Positions 33,189 through 42,836 are shown, numbered from the stretch's first letter. The stretch: 64,000 nt of DNA from Kingella negevensis (GCF_030177895.1 NZ_CP123448.1:434001-498000), one strand, 5' to 3'. Numbers and translations: made by a program. Notes: a model not told the origin generated them from the letters alone.

Positions 33189-34565
33189 ATGCGCTATTCT
33201 AATTTACTTCTTGTTGCGGCTTTAATGCCGCTTTTTTTATTCCGTCCTGCTTATTCTTTTGTTCCTGCTGTTCCTCTTCCTCCTGTTCCTGTTGTTCCTG
33301 CTCCTATAGGTGGTGGGGTGATTCCTGGAGATATTATTCCAGGTTCCTCTGGTTCTGGTGGTAAATCAGATATTTCTCTAGATTGTTATTTAAATCTTAC
33401 TTGTGCGGTTGTTGACTCTGTTAGAAATGCAATGCGCGGTTCTAATAGTTCAGATAGCTCTAATAATTCAGTTGGTTCGGGTTCTGCTAATTCGAGCGGT
33501 TCTAACAATTCAGGAGGTTCTACACCTCCGCCATCTACGGGTAATGGTTCGGGTACTAATGGCGGTTCAGGTAGTAGCGGTTCGGTTGATGCTACTGCTT
33601 CGGCTGCAATTATTGCGTGGCGTGATAAATGGGTACACATTTTTAATAGTATGAATGAAGAAGCTAAATCAATTAAAGACGGTCTGGCAAGAGATTTGGT
33701 TTGGTGTGCTAATGTTTATCAGTACGGTTCTGATGCTCATGCTGAATGTTCTGAATATAAACGTAAGCTTGCTAATGATGAGTTAGAGCGTTTGCGACAG
33801 AGAATAGATAAAGCTAAGGAACTTAAAGACAAGGAGTTTCAAGAGTTGCAAAAGAAATTAAATGTTAATGTCTCGGTCGGAACGCCGAATGTAAATGTTA
33901 CTGGCGGTGGCGTGGCTGCTGGCGTGGCTAATGGTGGTAATAATCAGGCTTGTAAAATTAATGGCGTGTGGATGCCGTGTAGCGGTGTTGGTACAAGTAA
34001 TAATCCCGATTTAAGCGGTTTGGGTTCGGGGGTTGAAGGCATTGCTGGTACAGGTTCTAACTCATCTGCTGGTTCTAATGCTGGTTCTAATACGAATGTT
34101 AATAACAATACTGCAACTAACACAAATACTAATACAAATATTAGTAATTCTAGTGCTTCAACGAATAGCAGTGTTCATTCTACAGCTTCAAATTCTACAG
34201 TAAATAATATTACAAATAACTACGGCATTCAGGAATTGCCTAAGACAGAAAGCATGTCTGATTTTTGTAAGGCTCACCCTAATTCTGGTTCTTGTGTTGA
34301 ATGGTCTGATGATGGGTTAAAAAGTGCCTCTGCTGCTTCTTCAACTTCTCTTCAGTCTAAGGTCATTAATATTCGTCCGAGTGGATTTTTTACTGGCTCT
34401 ATCAGATATGGTTGTCCTAAGCCTGAAGAGGTAAAAATGAGGGTAGGTAATTTCTCTTTAGCTTATGACGGTCTTTGTGAGTTTGCTAGTCGTATTTCTC
34501 CCTTTGTGATTATTACTTTTTATATTCTGACTGCGTTTTCTGTTTTGAAATTTGTGAGGAGATAA
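33189..34565 (+). CDS. TspB-like adsorption protein, copy 1
   Basis: A 458-residue pIII-like minor coat protein. It has a signal peptide (residues 1-23), a Pro/Val-rich stretch, a Ser/Gly/Asn-rich linker, a charged helical part (about 150-225, KDKEFQELQKKL), a second Asn/Ser/Thr linker, and a C-terminal domain with four cysteines (DFCKAHPNSGSCVEW, YGCPKPEEV, GLCEF) ending in a membrane anchor and RR. This layout matches neisserial TspB phage proteins, which bind the receptor, usually a type IV pilus. No difference between copies was seen. Confidence 0.82.
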   Translation: MRYSNLLLVAALMPLFLFRPAYSFVPAVPLPPVPVVPAPIGGGVIPGDIIPGSSGSGGKSDISLDCYLNLTCAVVDSVRNAMRGSNSSDSSNNSVGSGSANSSGSNNSGGSTPPPSTGNGSGTNGGSGSSGSVDATASAAIIAWRDKWVHIFNSMNEEAKSIKDGLARDLVWCANVYQYGSDAHAECSEYKRKLANDELERLRQRIDKAKELKDKEFQELQKKLNVNVSVGTPNVNVTGGGVAAGVANGGNNQACKINGVWMPCSGVGTSNNPDLSGLGSGVEGIAGTGSNSSAGSNAGSNTNVNNNTATNTNTNTNISNSSASTNSSVHSTASNSTVNNITNNYGIQELPKTESMSDFCKAHPNSGSCVEWSDDGLKSASAASSTSLQSKVINIRPSGFFTGSIRYGCPKPEEVKMRVGNFSLAYDGLCEFASRISPFVIITFYILTAFSVLKFVRR

Positions 34566-34569
34566 AACC

Positions 34570-34881
34570 ATGGCTTTGCCTCTTATTCCGATTATTTCGA
34601 CGGCTATTGTTACAGCTTTGACTTCATCTGTCGGCAAATTAGCTATTCAGGCTTTAACATCTATTGGGTTCGGTTATGTTATGTATCAAGGTTTTGATGT
34701 TTTAATGATTGAGCTGAATGCCAGGGTTTCGAAAGGATTGAGTGATATTCCGTATAGCTTATTAGCTTTGTTGAGCATAAGCGGTTTTTTGGACGGTATT
34801 CAAATTATGCTGGGTGGCATGGGTGTTGCGGTGTCTTTGATGATTACGCAAAGAATGGCGTTTTTCGGAGTGGATAAATGA
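34570..34881 (+). CDS. DUF2523-like minor coat protein, copy 1
   Basis: A 103-residue, three-span hydrophobic protein of the gpVI/DUF2523 type (GFGYVMYQGFDVLM, then SLLALLSISGFLDGIQIMLGGMGVAVSLM). AGGAG lies just upstream, and its stop overlaps the next start (ATGA), so it is coupled to the Zot gene. Confidence 0.85.
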   Translation: MALPLIPIISTAIVTALTSSVGKLAIQALTSIGFGYVMYQGFDVLMIELNARVSKGLSDIPYSLLALLSISGFLDGIQIMLGGMGVAVSLMITQRMAFFGVDK

Positions 34882-35918
34882 TTTATTTAATTACTGGCGG
34901 CATGGGTACGGGTAAGACTTCTTTAGCCGTTGAAATGATTTTAAATAATTATGAAGGATTGTTTAAAATTGAGAGTGAAGATGGTACGCTCATAGACCGC
35001 CCTCTATACTTCTGTCATATCGATGGATTAGATGAACAGAAATTTAAAGCGCACAGAATTACTGAACAAGAAATACAGTCTGCGCCGTTGAATGAAATTT
35101 TGCCTGAGGGTTCTGTACTATTGATTGATGAATGTGATTACACTTATCCGCTCCGCTCTTCAGCTCGTGCCGTTCCGCCTTATATTCAGACATTAAAAGA
35201 ATTGCGACACGATGGGTTTACTCTCATTCTTATGACGCAGCATCCTAGTATGGTGGATAAATATATTAGACAGCTCGTTAATAAGCACATTCATCTTGAG
35301 CGCAAAGCGGTTGGTACTAAACGCTATGAGTGGTATCACTGCGAAGAGAATTTAAATGTAACTACATTCGCTTCGTCTATTGAGCAATTTTATAAACCAT
35401 CTGCCGAAGCACAAAAATATTTTAAATCCGCTTCTAAACACGTGAAGTTTAAAAAAAAGCTACCTTGGGTTTTGAAGCTATTGCCAGTCGGAGCTCTGGT
35501 GCTTGTCTTTTTGGTGTTTCGAATTATTAACGGTTGGCAGAATAAGGCTGATACGCTGAAGGGGGCTATAGCAGCAACTGAAACAACAATCAGTCCAAAG
35601 ACTGAGCCGTCCGCGTCCTCGCCTGTTTCAGCCCTTGATTTCAAGGGGGGAACTAGAGGAACGGAAGGACATGCTTCGGAGGTGCTTGGGGTTGCGGTTG
35701 CTGACTATGTCCCGCGTATCCCGTCTTTGCCTGAAACTAAACCAATCTATGATAGGTTAAGAAGACCTGTGAATATGGAAACAGTAGCAGGTTGCGTTAA
35801 AAGCAAAAATAGCTGTAATTGTTACACCGAACAGGCGACTAAAGTTTTTGTAAGTAAGGAAATGTGTGCTTACTGGGCTGAGAACGGAATATTCCAAATT
35901 TATAAAAAACATGGATAA
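34878..35918 (+). CDS. Zot-type phage assembly ATPase, copy 1
   Basis: A 346-residue pI-type protein that extrudes the phage through the inner membrane. Walker A is GGMGTGKTS (residues 7-15), Walker B VLLIDECD near residue 80, the membrane span VLKLLPVGALVLVFLVF near 195-212, and the periplasmic tail carries four cysteines (AGCVKSKNSCNCYTEQ, KEMCAYW). No outer-membrane secretin gene is in the unit, so the phage probably exits through a host secretin such as PilQ. Confidence 0.92.
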   Translation: MIYLITGGMGTGKTSLAVEMILNNYEGLFKIESEDGTLIDRPLYFCHIDGLDEQKFKAHRITEQEIQSAPLNEILPEGSVLLIDECDYTYPLRSSARAVPPYIQTLKELRHDGFTLILMTQHPSMVDKYIRQLVNKHIHLERKAVGTKRYEWYHCEENLNVTTFASSIEQFYKPSAEAQKYFKSASKHVKFKKKLPWVLKLLPVGALVLVFLVFRIINGWQNKADTLKGAIAATETTISPKTEPSASSPVSALDFKGGTRGTEGHASEVLGVAVADYVPRIPSLPETKPIYDRLRRPVNMETVAGCVKSKNSCNCYTEQATKVFVSKEMCAYWAENGIFQIYKKHG

Positions 35919-35970
35919 CACGCAAGTAGCACAATCTGCTGCCCCTGTTGCCTCTGTATCAGGACAATAG
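35911..35970 (+). CDS. Possible 19-residue protein overlapping the zot end, copy 1
   Basis: ATG inside the last zot codons opens MDNTQVAQSAAPVASVSGQ. It would be read by translational coupling. No independent ribosome site; it may be chance. Confidence 0.25.
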   Translation: MDNTQVAQSAAPVASVSGQ

Positions 35971-36000
35971 ATTTGAAGCGTGGGGTTCAAAAAAAGACCC

Positions 36001-36022
36001 AGCCCAAGCGGGGCTTTTTTTG
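36001..36022 (+). terminator. Late-gene terminator, copy 1
   Basis: AGCCC-AAGCG-GGGCT followed by TTTTTTT. Other copies at 42134, 48250, 54366 and 60482. Confidence 0.8.
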
Positions 36023-36037
36023 TTTACCTGAGCGGAG

Positions 36038-36238
36038 AACGGTTTTTTTATTTGTCGTATCAGTCCAATGAGTTTTCGCTTAGGGGTTATGCGTTCGTAA
36101 TCGCAAAAAAGTGAGCACAGTCAAGGTCGCTGTGGCGTTCATTTTAACCTTGACTGTGCTCACTTTTTTGTGATTTCGTGTAGCATAATTCCTAAGCGGA
36201 AACTTGTTGGAATGATAGACAAATAAAAAAAAACCGTT
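36038..36238. repeat. 201-bp near-palindrome in the phage intergenic region, copy 1
   Basis: The inner arms are perfect for 23 bp (AAAAAAGTGAGCACAGTCAA plus GGT) around a 19-base loop. The pairing continues imperfectly outward through CGCTTAGG/CCTAAGCG, TTTGTC/GACAAA and AACGGTTTTTTT/AAAAAAACCGTT. It lies between the terminator and the att junction, the place of origins and packaging signal in filamentous phages. Confidence 0.85.
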
Positions 36239-36280
36239 CGTAGCGGTTCGCTTCGGTAGCTTGATTTTCTTCTCATAAAT

Positions 36281-36309
36281 ACTCATCATAAATGCTCATT
36301 ATTGGAACT
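36281..36309. promoter_or_regulatory. Phage att junction, copies 1/2
   Basis: ACTCATCATAA (8 of 11 to the XerD arm), a 7-base spacer ATGCTCA, then TTATTGGAACT. The other junctions, at 42414-42442, 48530-48558 and 54646-54674, are the same. Confidence 0.7.
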
Positions 36310-36367
36310 TAACAAATATTACAAATTATTGAAATTTACCTGCTCTTTCCCTAAAAATTTTGGTATT

Positions 36368-36703
36368 TTAACGATTTCTATATTTGTAGTATTTGCGTGT
36401 GAAACAACGCGCATTCATCCGCTCAGTTGCATTGCAAACAGTCGCAACCCAGTAAATTTGTTTGATGATTTCCTGCTCGCTTGGTTTGGCGCGTGGATAC
36501 TCAAGAGATAAGATGATTTCCAGTGGGTGGCAATAACAAAGCTCTGCTATTTCAAGACACTTAGCTACAGGTAGTCTTAAACGCTCTTTTCTGTACTGCG
36601 AGATTGTTGCGGTGGTAACTTGCCAATATTTTGCCAGTTGATAATCACTTTTGAAGTTTTTACGTTTCTTGAACGTGTCTAGCCAGTTGTTTATGTTTTG
36701 CAT
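36368..36703 (-). CDS. Phage HTH regulator, copy 2
   Basis: Has the RKERLRLPVAK form. Several silent differences from copy 1 are spread over the gene. Confidence 0.8.
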   Translation of the reverse strand: MQNINNWLDTFKKRKNFKSDYQLAKYWQVTTATISQYRKERLRLPVAKCLEIAELCYCHPLEIILSLEYPRAKPSEQEIIKQIYWVATVCNATERMNARCFTRKYYKYRNR

Positions 36704-36865
36704 AAAAAGACACCTGAGTTTTATTTTTGCTATGCGCAATAATAATGCTTAGGTGTCTTTTTTTGTAGTTCGCAAATGCTAACCATGCAGCCCAAATCTG
36801 AGGGCGTGGGCAGCCGTAGGCTGCTCCGCCCTTTCCTTGTTTAAGATATAACAACTCAATCGATA

Positions 36866-37066
36866 CTATTTTGTTTCTGATTTTTCTGCTTCTCTATGAA
36901 TTATCATTTGCTGAGCATCTTTACCGAATTCTGTTACTAGAATGTCCATGAGTTCTGTCCATTTTATTGTTCTCCCTACTTTCAGACTGGCTTCCATCGC
37001 TAAGCGTTCTATTTTCATTTTTTTGTCTATTTTGATGTTGTAACTAGTTGTCCCAATTCGTGCCAT
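36866..37066 (-). CDS. Type A small regulator, copy 2
   Basis: Same protein as at 30750, although both neighbours here match copies 3-5; this is what makes copy 2 a hybrid. Confidence 0.75.
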   Translation of the reverse strand: MARIGTTSYNIKIDKKMKIERLAMEASLKVGRTIKWTELMDILVTEFGKDAQQMIIHREAEKSETK

Positions 37067-37232
37067 TTTTTTTGTTTCCTTTTTCAAAGATTTAGGTAAA
37101 TAAGTATAAAGTAATCTACCTTTTTAGTTTTTTACTTATTTACATAAATAATTATAAATGATACATTTGCGCAAATTAGGTTTTTAGGTAAATAGGTTTC
37201 ATGTGAAACATTAAACAAGGCAAGGTTTAATT

Positions 37233-38174
37233 ATGGCTAGTTCTACAGCTAAACCAGCTTTTGCGCTGGTTGAGAATATTCAGTCGTTTATCAGTTATTT
37301 CGGCATTCAGAACTGTGGGTTTCTGACGCTCACTTTTTCCGATGACGTTAAATGTGTGTATGAAGCTTCTAAACGCTTTAACAGCTTCAGAACGAATTTC
37401 TTAACGAAAGTTACGCTTTCTTATATCGGGGTTTACGAACGACACAAATCAGGTCGCATTCATTTTCATTTTGTCGTGGCGTTTCCTGAGAATGTGCTTT
37501 TTGAATATCGTAACGGTGTTCAAGTGATGTTCAATCACGATGAAGTAAAACAACGTAATTACAAGAGTGCTAACAAATATCTGCGCTCTATGTGGAAACT
37601 GTTTCGTGAGTCTGTGCCTAAATATGGGTTCGGGGAACGTGGTTCGCAAATCCTTCCTATTTACAGTGAGAAAGGCATTGCGCGTTATCTTGCTAAATAT
37701 CTGACTAAGGGCATGATTGATAGACAACCACGCGATAAAGGTTTTCGGTTAGTACGTTCTACTTCAGGCAAGAAGGCGTTGTTATGGAAACAAGTTTCAG
37801 GCTCGTTTGCTTGGAATGCGGATAGTTCCAAAGAATGGCGTAAAGCGTTGGCTTTTCATATTCTTGAGAAGTCGAATATTGCAAAGTTCCGCTTAAGCCG
37901 TGTAACGGATTTTTCAAGAATGGGCGATAAATTTAAGACTGCTCTTGAGAAACTGGCTGTAATGAATAGCACGAATTACAGCAAGATAATGGGCTCGCTG
38001 TATGGCTCTAATTGGTGCTACAAACAAAAGGATTTAATTTGGGACGATTATCAGAAGTTTAAAGAAAGAATTGAACGCGGTGAACCGTTGGTTTTCCATT
38101 ACTGGGAAATGGGTTTACAGCAGTATGAGCGCGTTTCTTATGATTTTTTGACTGGTAAAGTGAGTTCTTTATGA
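37233..38174 (+). CDS. Replication initiator, copy 2
   Basis: HUH initiator with VFHYWEMG near the end; otherwise as the protein at 31117. Confidence 0.9.
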   Translation: MASSTAKPAFALVENIQSFISYFGIQNCGFLTLTFSDDVKCVYEASKRFNSFRTNFLTKVTLSYIGVYERHKSGRIHFHFVVAFPENVLFEYRNGVQVMFNHDEVKQRNYKSANKYLRSMWKLFRESVPKYGFGERGSQILPIYSEKGIARYLAKYLTKGMIDRQPRDKGFRLVRSTSGKKALLWKQVSGSFAWNADSSKEWRKALAFHILEKSNIAKFRLSRVTDFSRMGDKFKTALEKLAVMNSTNYSKIMGSLYGSNWCYKQKDLIWDDYQKFKERIERGEPLVFHYWEMGLQQYERVSYDFLTGKVSSL

Positions 38175-38261
38175 TAATTTTTTTGTGTTTTGTTTTATTT
38201 GAATATGTTTTGATTTTTTAGTTTAAGTTTTTTTTAGTTTAAGTTTAAGGATTTTTTGATT

Positions 38262-38555
38262 GTGTTTAAAGTGAATGGTTTTATTTTGGGTGCGGACTCT
38301 TTGACTAAAGGTAAAGAAGGTAAGCATTTAGACCTTTGTGTTTTGCATTTGCTCGTCCCTTCTGTTAATGGCTTTGTGCCATATAACTGTTTTTTCGGCG
38401 TGGCTCGTGATGCCGATGGCATTAACTCGCTCGTTCGAAATAATGGCGGTAATCCAGTTGCAGCTACTTTTGATTTTGCGTTTTCTACTTTCAACAATCA
38501 GACAAATTTCCGTTTAATGGGGTATTTGCCTGCTTCTGTTCCTGCCGCTAAGTAG
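38262..38555 (+). CDS. Probable ssDNA-binding protein, copy 2
   Basis: Carries the GKHLD/SVNGF/YNCFF variant. Its leader is 17 bp longer than in copy 1, through a repeat of TTTAGTTTAAG. Confidence 0.6.
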   Translation: MFKVNGFILGADSLTKGKEGKHLDLCVLHLLVPSVNGFVPYNCFFGVARDADGINSLVRNNGGNPVAATFDFAFSTFNNQTNFRLMGYLPASVPAAK

Positions 38556-38751
38556 TAGAAATTAGGGGTTTTAGGCGTTTTTCCCCTGCGCTTTGCGCTC
38601 TTGCCGTAAAAAATGCCAAAAATTTGCCGCGCGGAAAGCCCGCGCCGTGTGCGGGAAACCGCGCAAAAATTTTGGGCATTTTATGGGCTGTCGCGCTTGC
38701 CTCTGAAAGTGCGGTTTTTATCTTCAATTTTTTTGTGAAAGGTCTATGACT

Positions 38752-38982
38752 ATGAACGTAAAACAAAAACTGATTGCTGTTGCTGGTAATCAAAAAGCTA
38801 AATTGGCTGCGGTTGGTACTGCTGCCCTTGCAGTGTCTTCAGGCGCGTCGGCTGCTATTCCTCCTGAAGTAACTAAAGCGATTACTGACGGTTTTGCCGA
38901 TGCTCAACTGGTTGCTTATGCAATCTTGACTGGTTTGGCTGTTATTTACGGCATCTCTTTGGCTAAACGCTTGCTGAAATAA
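38752..38982 (+). CDS. Major coat protein, copy 2
   Basis: Identical protein to 32619. Confidence 0.9.
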   Translation: MNVKQKLIAVAGNQKAKLAAVGTAALAVSSGASAAIPPEVTKAITDGFADAQLVAYAILTGLAVIYGISLAKRLLK

Positions 38983-39000
38983 AATAGTGGGAGTTTTTGC

Positions 39001-39285
39001 GTGGGTTATCAAGTCGGTAACACTTGCTATTCTTCTCGGGAACTTGCGGAGAATGTTTTATTTTCGCAAGTTCCGCCAAAAATTACCGAGAGCGGAATTG
39101 TGCAAGTGAAATTTGTGAATCATCGTTGGGAATTTCAAGGGCAAGTTTTAACGTCAAATTTACCGCAATGCTCTGAGACTGAGAACTTTAAAAACGGTTA
39201 TGAATTTGCGCTGCTTTTTTTGCCAATGGTTGTTATGCTGGTTTGTATAAAATTTGTTTCTCGCCTATTTACTATCGGTCATTGA
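39001..39285 (+). CDS. Small membrane/minor virion protein, copy 2
   Basis: Identical protein to 32868. Confidence 0.7.
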   Translation: MGYQVGNTCYSSRELAENVLFSQVPPKITESGIVQVKFVNHRWEFQGQVLTSNLPQCSETENFKNGYEFALLFLPMVVMLVCIKFVSRLFTIGH

Positions 39286-39321
39286 AATGTTTGATTTCTA
39301 TTTTTTTTCAGGGGTCGCACA

Positions 39322-40698
39322 ATGCGCTATTCTAATTTACTTCTTGTTGCGGCTTTAATGCCGCTTTTTTTATTCCGTCCTGCTTATTCTTTTGTTCCTG
39401 CTGTTCCTCTTCCTCCTGTTCCTGTTGTTCCTGCTCCTATAGGTGGTGGGGTGATTCCTGGAGATATTATTCCAGGTTCCTCTGGTTCTGGTGGTAAATC
39501 AGATATTTCTCTAGATTGTTATTTAAATCTTACTTGTGCGGTTGTTGACTCTGTTAGAAATGCAATGCGCGGTTCTAATAGTTCAGATAGCTCTAATAAT
39601 TCAGTTGGTTCGGGTTCTGCTAATTCGAGCGGTTCTAACAATTCAGGAGGTTCTACACCTCCGCCATCTACGGGTAATGGTTCGGGTACTAATGGCGGTT
39701 CAGGTAGTAGCGGTTCGGTTGATGCTACTGCTTCGGCTGCAATTATTGCGTGGCGTGATAAATGGGTACACATTTTTAATAGTATGAATGAAGAAGCTAA
39801 ATCAATTAAAGACGGTCTGGCAAGAGATTTGGTTTGGTGTGCTAATGTTTATCAGTACGGTTCTGATGCTCATGCTGAATGTTCTGAATATAAACGTAAG
39901 CTTGCTAATGATGAGTTAGAGCGTTTGCGACAGAGAATAGATAAAGCTAAGGAACTTAAAGACAAGGAGTTTCAAGAGTTGCAAAAGAAATTAAATGTTA
40001 ATGTCTCGGTCGGAACGCCGAATGTAAATGTTACTGGCGGTGGCGTGGCTGCTGGCGTGGCTAATGGTGGTAATAATCAGGCTTGTAAAATTAATGGCGT
40101 GTGGATGCCGTGTAGCGGTGTTGGTACAAGTAATAATCCCGATTTAAGCGGTTTGGGTTCGGGGGTTGAAGGCATTGCTGGTACAGGTTCTAACTCATCT
40201 GCTGGTTCTAATGCTGGTTCTAATACGAATGTTAATAACAATACTGCAACTAACACAAATACTAATACAAATATTAGTAATTCTAGTGCTTCAACGAATA
40301 GCAGTGTTCATTCTACAGCTTCAAATTCTACAGTAAATAATATTACAAATAACTACGGCATTCAGGAATTGCCTAAGACAGAAAGCATGTCTGATTTTTG
40401 TAAGGCTCACCCTAATTCTGGTTCTTGTGTTGAATGGTCTGATGATGGGTTAAAAAGTGCCTCTGCTGCTTCTTCAACTTCTCTTCAGTCTAAGGTCATT
40501 AATATTCGTCCGAGTGGATTTTTTACTGGCTCTATCAGATATGGTTGTCCTAAGCCTGAAGAGGTAAAAATGAGGGTAGGTAATTTCTCTTTAGCTTATG
40601 ACGGTCTTTGTGAGTTTGCTAGTCGTATTTCTCCCTTTGTGATTATTACTTTTTATATTCTGACTGCGTTTTCTGTTTTGAAATTTGTGAGGAGATAA
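39322..40698 (+). CDS. TspB-like adsorption protein, copy 2
   Basis: Identical protein to 33189. Confidence 0.82.
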   Translation: MRYSNLLLVAALMPLFLFRPAYSFVPAVPLPPVPVVPAPIGGGVIPGDIIPGSSGSGGKSDISLDCYLNLTCAVVDSVRNAMRGSNSSDSSNNSVGSGSANSSGSNNSGGSTPPPSTGNGSGTNGGSGSSGSVDATASAAIIAWRDKWVHIFNSMNEEAKSIKDGLARDLVWCANVYQYGSDAHAECSEYKRKLANDELERLRQRIDKAKELKDKEFQELQKKLNVNVSVGTPNVNVTGGGVAAGVANGGNNQACKINGVWMPCSGVGTSNNPDLSGLGSGVEGIAGTGSNSSAGSNAGSNTNVNNNTATNTNTNTNISNSSASTNSSVHSTASNSTVNNITNNYGIQELPKTESMSDFCKAHPNSGSCVEWSDDGLKSASAASSTSLQSKVINIRPSGFFTGSIRYGCPKPEEVKMRVGNFSLAYDGLCEFASRISPFVIITFYILTAFSVLKFVRR

Positions 40699-40702
40699 AA
40701 CC

Positions 40703-41014
40703 ATGGCTTTGCCTCTTATTCCGATTATTTCGACGGCTATTGTTACAGCTTTGACTTCATCTGTCGGCAAATTAGCTATTCAGGCTTTAACATCTATTGG
40801 GTTCGGTTATGTTATGTATCAAGGTTTTGATGTTTTAATGATTGAGCTGAATGCCAGGGTTTCGAAAGGATTGAGTGATATTCCGTATAGCTTATTAGCT
40901 TTGTTGAGCATAAGCGGTTTTTTGGACGGTATTCAAATTATGCTGGGTGGCATGGGTGTTGCGGTGTCTTTGATGATTACGCAAAGAATGGCGTTTTTCG
41001 GAGTGGATAAATGA
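40703..41014 (+). CDS. DUF2523-like minor coat protein, copy 2
   Basis: Identical protein to 34570. Confidence 0.85.
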   Translation: MALPLIPIISTAIVTALTSSVGKLAIQALTSIGFGYVMYQGFDVLMIELNARVSKGLSDIPYSLLALLSISGFLDGIQIMLGGMGVAVSLMITQRMAFFGVDK

Positions 41015-42051
41015 TTTATTTAATTACTGGCGGCATGGGTACGGGTAAGACTTCTTTAGCCGTTGAAATGATTTTAAATAATTATGAAGGATTGTTTAAA
41101 ATTGAGAGTGAAGATGGTACGCTCATAGACCGCCCTCTATACTTCTGTCATATCGATGGATTAGATGAACAGAAATTTAAAGCGCACAGAATTACTGAAC
41201 AAGAAATACAGTCTGCGCCGTTGAATGAAATTTTGCCTGAGGGTTCTGTACTATTGATTGATGAATGTGATTACACTTATCCGCTCCGCTCTTCAGCTCG
41301 TGCCGTTCCGCCTTATATTCAGACATTAAAAGAATTGCGACACGATGGGTTTACTCTCATTCTTATGACGCAGCATCCTAGTATGGTGGATAAATATATT
41401 AGACAGCTCGTTAATAAGCACATTCATCTTGAGCGCAAAGCGGTTGGTACTAAACGCTATGAGTGGTATCACTGCGAAGAGAATTTAAATGTAACTACAT
41501 TCGCTTCGTCTATTGAGCAATTTTATAAACCATCTGCCGAAGCACAAAAATATTTTAAATCCGCTTCTAAACACGTGAAGTTTAAAAAAAAGCTACCTTG
41601 GGTTTTGAAGCTATTGCCAGTCGGAGCTCTGGTGCTTGTCTTTTTGGTGTTTCGAATTATTAACGGTTGGCAGAATAAGGCTGATACGCTGAAGGGGGCT
41701 ATAGCAGCAACTGAAACAACAATCAGTCCAAAGACTGAGCCGTCCGCGTCCTCGCCTGTTTCAGCCCTTGATTTCAAGGGGGGAACTAGAGGAACGGAAG
41801 GACATGCTTCGGAGGTGCTTGGGGTTGCGGTTGCTGACTATGTCCCGCGTATCCCGTCTTTGCCTGAAACTAAACCAATCTATGATAGGTTAAGAAGACC
41901 TGTGAATATGGAAACAGTAGCAGGTTGCGTTAAAAGCAAAAATAGCTGTAATTGTTACACCGAACAGGCGACTAAAGTTTTTGTAAGTAAGGAAATGTGT
42001 GCTTACTGGGCTGAGAACGGAATATTCCAAATTTATAAAAAACATGGATAA
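41011..42051 (+). CDS. Zot-type assembly ATPase, copy 2
   Basis: Identical protein to 34878; the 19-residue overlapping frame is at 42044-42103. Confidence 0.92.
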   Translation: MIYLITGGMGTGKTSLAVEMILNNYEGLFKIESEDGTLIDRPLYFCHIDGLDEQKFKAHRITEQEIQSAPLNEILPEGSVLLIDECDYTYPLRSSARAVPPYIQTLKELRHDGFTLILMTQHPSMVDKYIRQLVNKHIHLERKAVGTKRYEWYHCEENLNVTTFASSIEQFYKPSAEAQKYFKSASKHVKFKKKLPWVLKLLPVGALVLVFLVFRIINGWQNKADTLKGAIAATETTISPKTEPSASSPVSALDFKGGTRGTEGHASEVLGVAVADYVPRIPSLPETKPIYDRLRRPVNMETVAGCVKSKNSCNCYTEQATKVFVSKEMCAYWAENGIFQIYKKHG

Positions 42052-42170
42052 CACGCAAGTAGCACAATCTGCTGCCCCTGTTGCCTCTGTATCAGGACAA
42101 TAGATTTGAAGCGTGGGGTTCAAAAAAAGACCCAGCCCAAGCGGGGCTTTTTTTGTTTACCTGAGCGGAG

Positions 42171-42371
42171 AACGGTTTTTTTATTTGTCGTATCAGTCCA
42201 ATGAGTTTTCGCTTAGGGGTTATGCGTTCGTAATCGCAAAAAAGTGAGCACAGTCAAGGTCGCTGTGGCGTTCATTTTAACCTTGACTGTGCTCACTTTT
42301 TTGTGATTTCGTGTAGCATAATTCCTAAGCGGAAACTTGTTGGAATGATAGACAAATAAAAAAAAACCGTT
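42171..42371. repeat. 201-bp near-palindrome, copy 2
   Basis: Same structure as at 36038. Confidence 0.85.
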
Positions 42372-42500
42372 CGTAGCGGTTCGCTTCGGTAGCTTGATTT
42401 TCTTCTCATAAATACTCATCATAAATGCTCATTATTGGAACTTAACAAATATTACAAATTATTGAAATTTACCTGCTCTTTCCCTAAAAATTTTGGTATT

Positions 42501-42836
42501 TTAACGATTTCTATATTTGTAGTATTTGCGTGTGAAACAACGCGCATTCATCCGCTCAGTTGCATTGCAAACAGTCGCAACCCAGTAAATTTGTTTGATG
42601 ATTTCCTGCTCGCTTGGTTTGGCGCGTGGATACTCAAGAGATAAGATGATTTCCAGTGGGTGGCAATAACAAAGCTCTGCTATTTCAAGACACTTAGCTA
42701 CAGGTAGTCTTAAACGCTCTTTTCTGTACTGCGAGATTGTTGCGGTGGTAACTTGCCAATATTTTGCCAGTTGATAATCACTTTTGAAGTTTTTACGTTT
42801 CTTGAACGTGTCTAGCCAGTTGTTTATGTTTTGCAT
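42501..42836 (-). CDS. Phage HTH regulator, copy 3
   Basis: Identical protein to copy 2 although the neighbouring cassette is type B. Confidence 0.8.
   Translation of the reverse strand: MQNINNWLDTFKKRKNFKSDYQLAKYWQVTTATISQYRKERLRLPVAKCLEIAELCYCHPLEIILSLEYPRAKPSEQEIIKQIYWVATVCNATERMNARCFTRKYYKYRNR

Noticed and set aside
33386..33640. Minus-strand open frame opposite the TspB-like gene (and the same in other copies).
   Set aside because: It is the complement of the Ser/Gly-rich linker; low-complexity shadow without a ribosome site.
34878..35918. Zot as a secreted toxin.
   Set aside because: The sequence is a pI-type assembly ATPase with Walker motifs and a membrane span; toxin activity cannot be inferred from it.
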